A stretch of DNA of 64,000 nt. Origin: Stratiolaelaps scimitus. Its lineage: Eukaryota; Arthropoda; Arachnida; Mesostigmata; Laelapidae. Numbering within the stretch: position 1 is the stretch's first letter; each line of letters opens with the position of its first letter. The notes beneath the pieces were generated by a model. The model was not told the origin of the DNA and made no database searches. It worked only from the letters and a program-made list of their open reading frames with translations. Made by a program: the position numbers and the translations under genes. Positions 62,893 to 64,000 of the stretch are shown in pieces. The DNA lies in assembly GCA_019614645.1 (NCBI GenBank), contig JABWDB010000008.1:8866001-8930000 (forward strand), read 5' to 3'.

Positions 62893-64000
62893 CTGCAAAG
62901 CGATTCATAACAACAGCGACGTCAATCGAACGACCTATATACGAAACAGACATTCGCGTATCGAGAAGAAAAAACCGCTTAGCACGAGCACTCATCAGAA
63001 CTAGTTGATGATGCATCCGGACAGCGACAATAACGGGGTCAGGGATCGCTACAATTATTCGAACAGAAGAAAGCCACATTGGCCAATATTCGCGCTGAAA
63101 TTTTCTACGAAACACACAATATCCTCGCTGTGAATGTAGGTGGCACGAGGCTTACAAAGCTTCGGTTGTAAGTGACCTTTCTAGCCAAATGTGCAACGGT
63201 GGCGGCCGAACTCGTGCACCCGAGAACTTTGCCTTGTGAATCGAACATTTCGCGCGACTGACGTCGAACGAGGGGTAGCAACATGTTGAAAGCATCACCG
63301 TTTTGTTTTTTTGTCTAGTTGATAGCAAAACTATAAACATTAGTTAGATTACTAATCAGATAGCAAGGTGGGTATGTTCGTTTGCTCTGAGAGCTGAATA
63401 CGATGCAATTGGACATATGTCCACGATGGGAGAAAACAGCGCGCGAATGTAGTTTTCGAAGGTAATTAACGATTTGATTCTATGTTCGCGAAGTAAATTG
63501 TAGCGATGACCGATATCAGGAGAGTGGGATTAGTGTATTTTGTCGACATATCGCAACAGCGACATGCCGATTTCGTTGATACAAGATGCCCATCCGTAAG
63601 GGCACATATTAACCGACACTTTAATTATCCTTGGGGGTTTACTAATAAAGTTAGGAATATGGACATTCTTAGACCGATCTCGAAAGTGCTACTCGACAAG
63701 TTTTCCTAATGATCAAAGCAAACAACCTGTACTTTCTCTCTTAACAGATAGTGTTTATCGTTTATAGCGTTCTTATCCGATCGGCTCATGTCAAAAACGT
63801 AATTCCAATATCTAACGTGTTATCTATGACGCGTTGAACAAACCACATTGGTCGAAAGGGAAATAGTTACCTTGGATCTAAAGCAGCGCTACCTAATCGA
63901 GTAGGTTGTACAAGACGTGACCCGGGCGAGTGTTTCATTAGAGACAGGTCTTGCCAAGAGGAAGTCTTCCACATACGGTAACACTTACCCGTGAGTATGG
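62893..64000. other. Probable CPT1 intron at the right edge
   Basis: The most 5' recognised CPT1 exon begins in phase 1, so an earlier exon must exist. None with CPT1 N-terminal similarity was seen here. The last 12 bases read on the minus strand end in CACGG|GTAAGTG, a good donor, so that exon may start just outside the window. Confidence 0.4.

Overview
The window is eukaryotic nuclear DNA. Genes are split by GT-AG introns, most of them 100 bp to about 1 kb. There are dozens of long (TA)n tracts, many (CAG)n/(CTG)n and (GCC)n runs, two nuclear tRNA genes and a mariner relic. Protein content (tau-type microtubule-binding protein, CPT1, hexosaminidase D, DCAF10, F-box/LRR protein) is animal. 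Gene architecture and repeat style suggest an arthropod, perhaps a chelicerate such as a parasitiform mite; that last step is inference only.

Layout. 215-655 (-): one exon of a DCAF10/WDR32-like WD-repeat protein that continues off the left edge. 0.7-24 kb: gene-poor, crowded with triplet and TA microsatellites. It holds an acidic orphan exon (9011-9178, -), weak candidate exons near 4.4-4.6 kb, twin palindromes at 14.94-15.06 kb, a TATA box followed by a 51-codon ORF at 19.2 kb, and a truncated mariner in a TA tract at 21.4-21.9 kb. 24005-28441 (+): a complete seven-exon hexosaminidase D gene with an N-terminal membrane anchor. 31330-34683 (-): an F-box/LRR gene, probably with its first coding exon at 39483-39710. 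42.2-43.9 kb: tRNA-Gln(CTG), tRNA-Lys(CTT) and tRNA-like remnants. 46551-51004 (+): a compact tau/MAP2/MAP4-family gene. 56.2-62.9 kb (-): seventeen recognisable exons of carnitine O-palmitoyltransferase 1; the N-terminal exon(s) lie in or beyond the right edge.

Organisation. Hexosaminidase D and the F-box gene converge, the F-box gene and tau diverge around the tRNA cluster, and tau and CPT1 converge. The genes belong to unrelated processes (ubiquitin ligase adaptors, glycan turnover, microtubule binding, fatty-acid import), so this is ordinary animal gene neighbourhood and not an operon or gene cluster. Exon calls rest on splice-site dinucleotides, unbroken phase across joins, and family motifs read by eye; no database search was possible.
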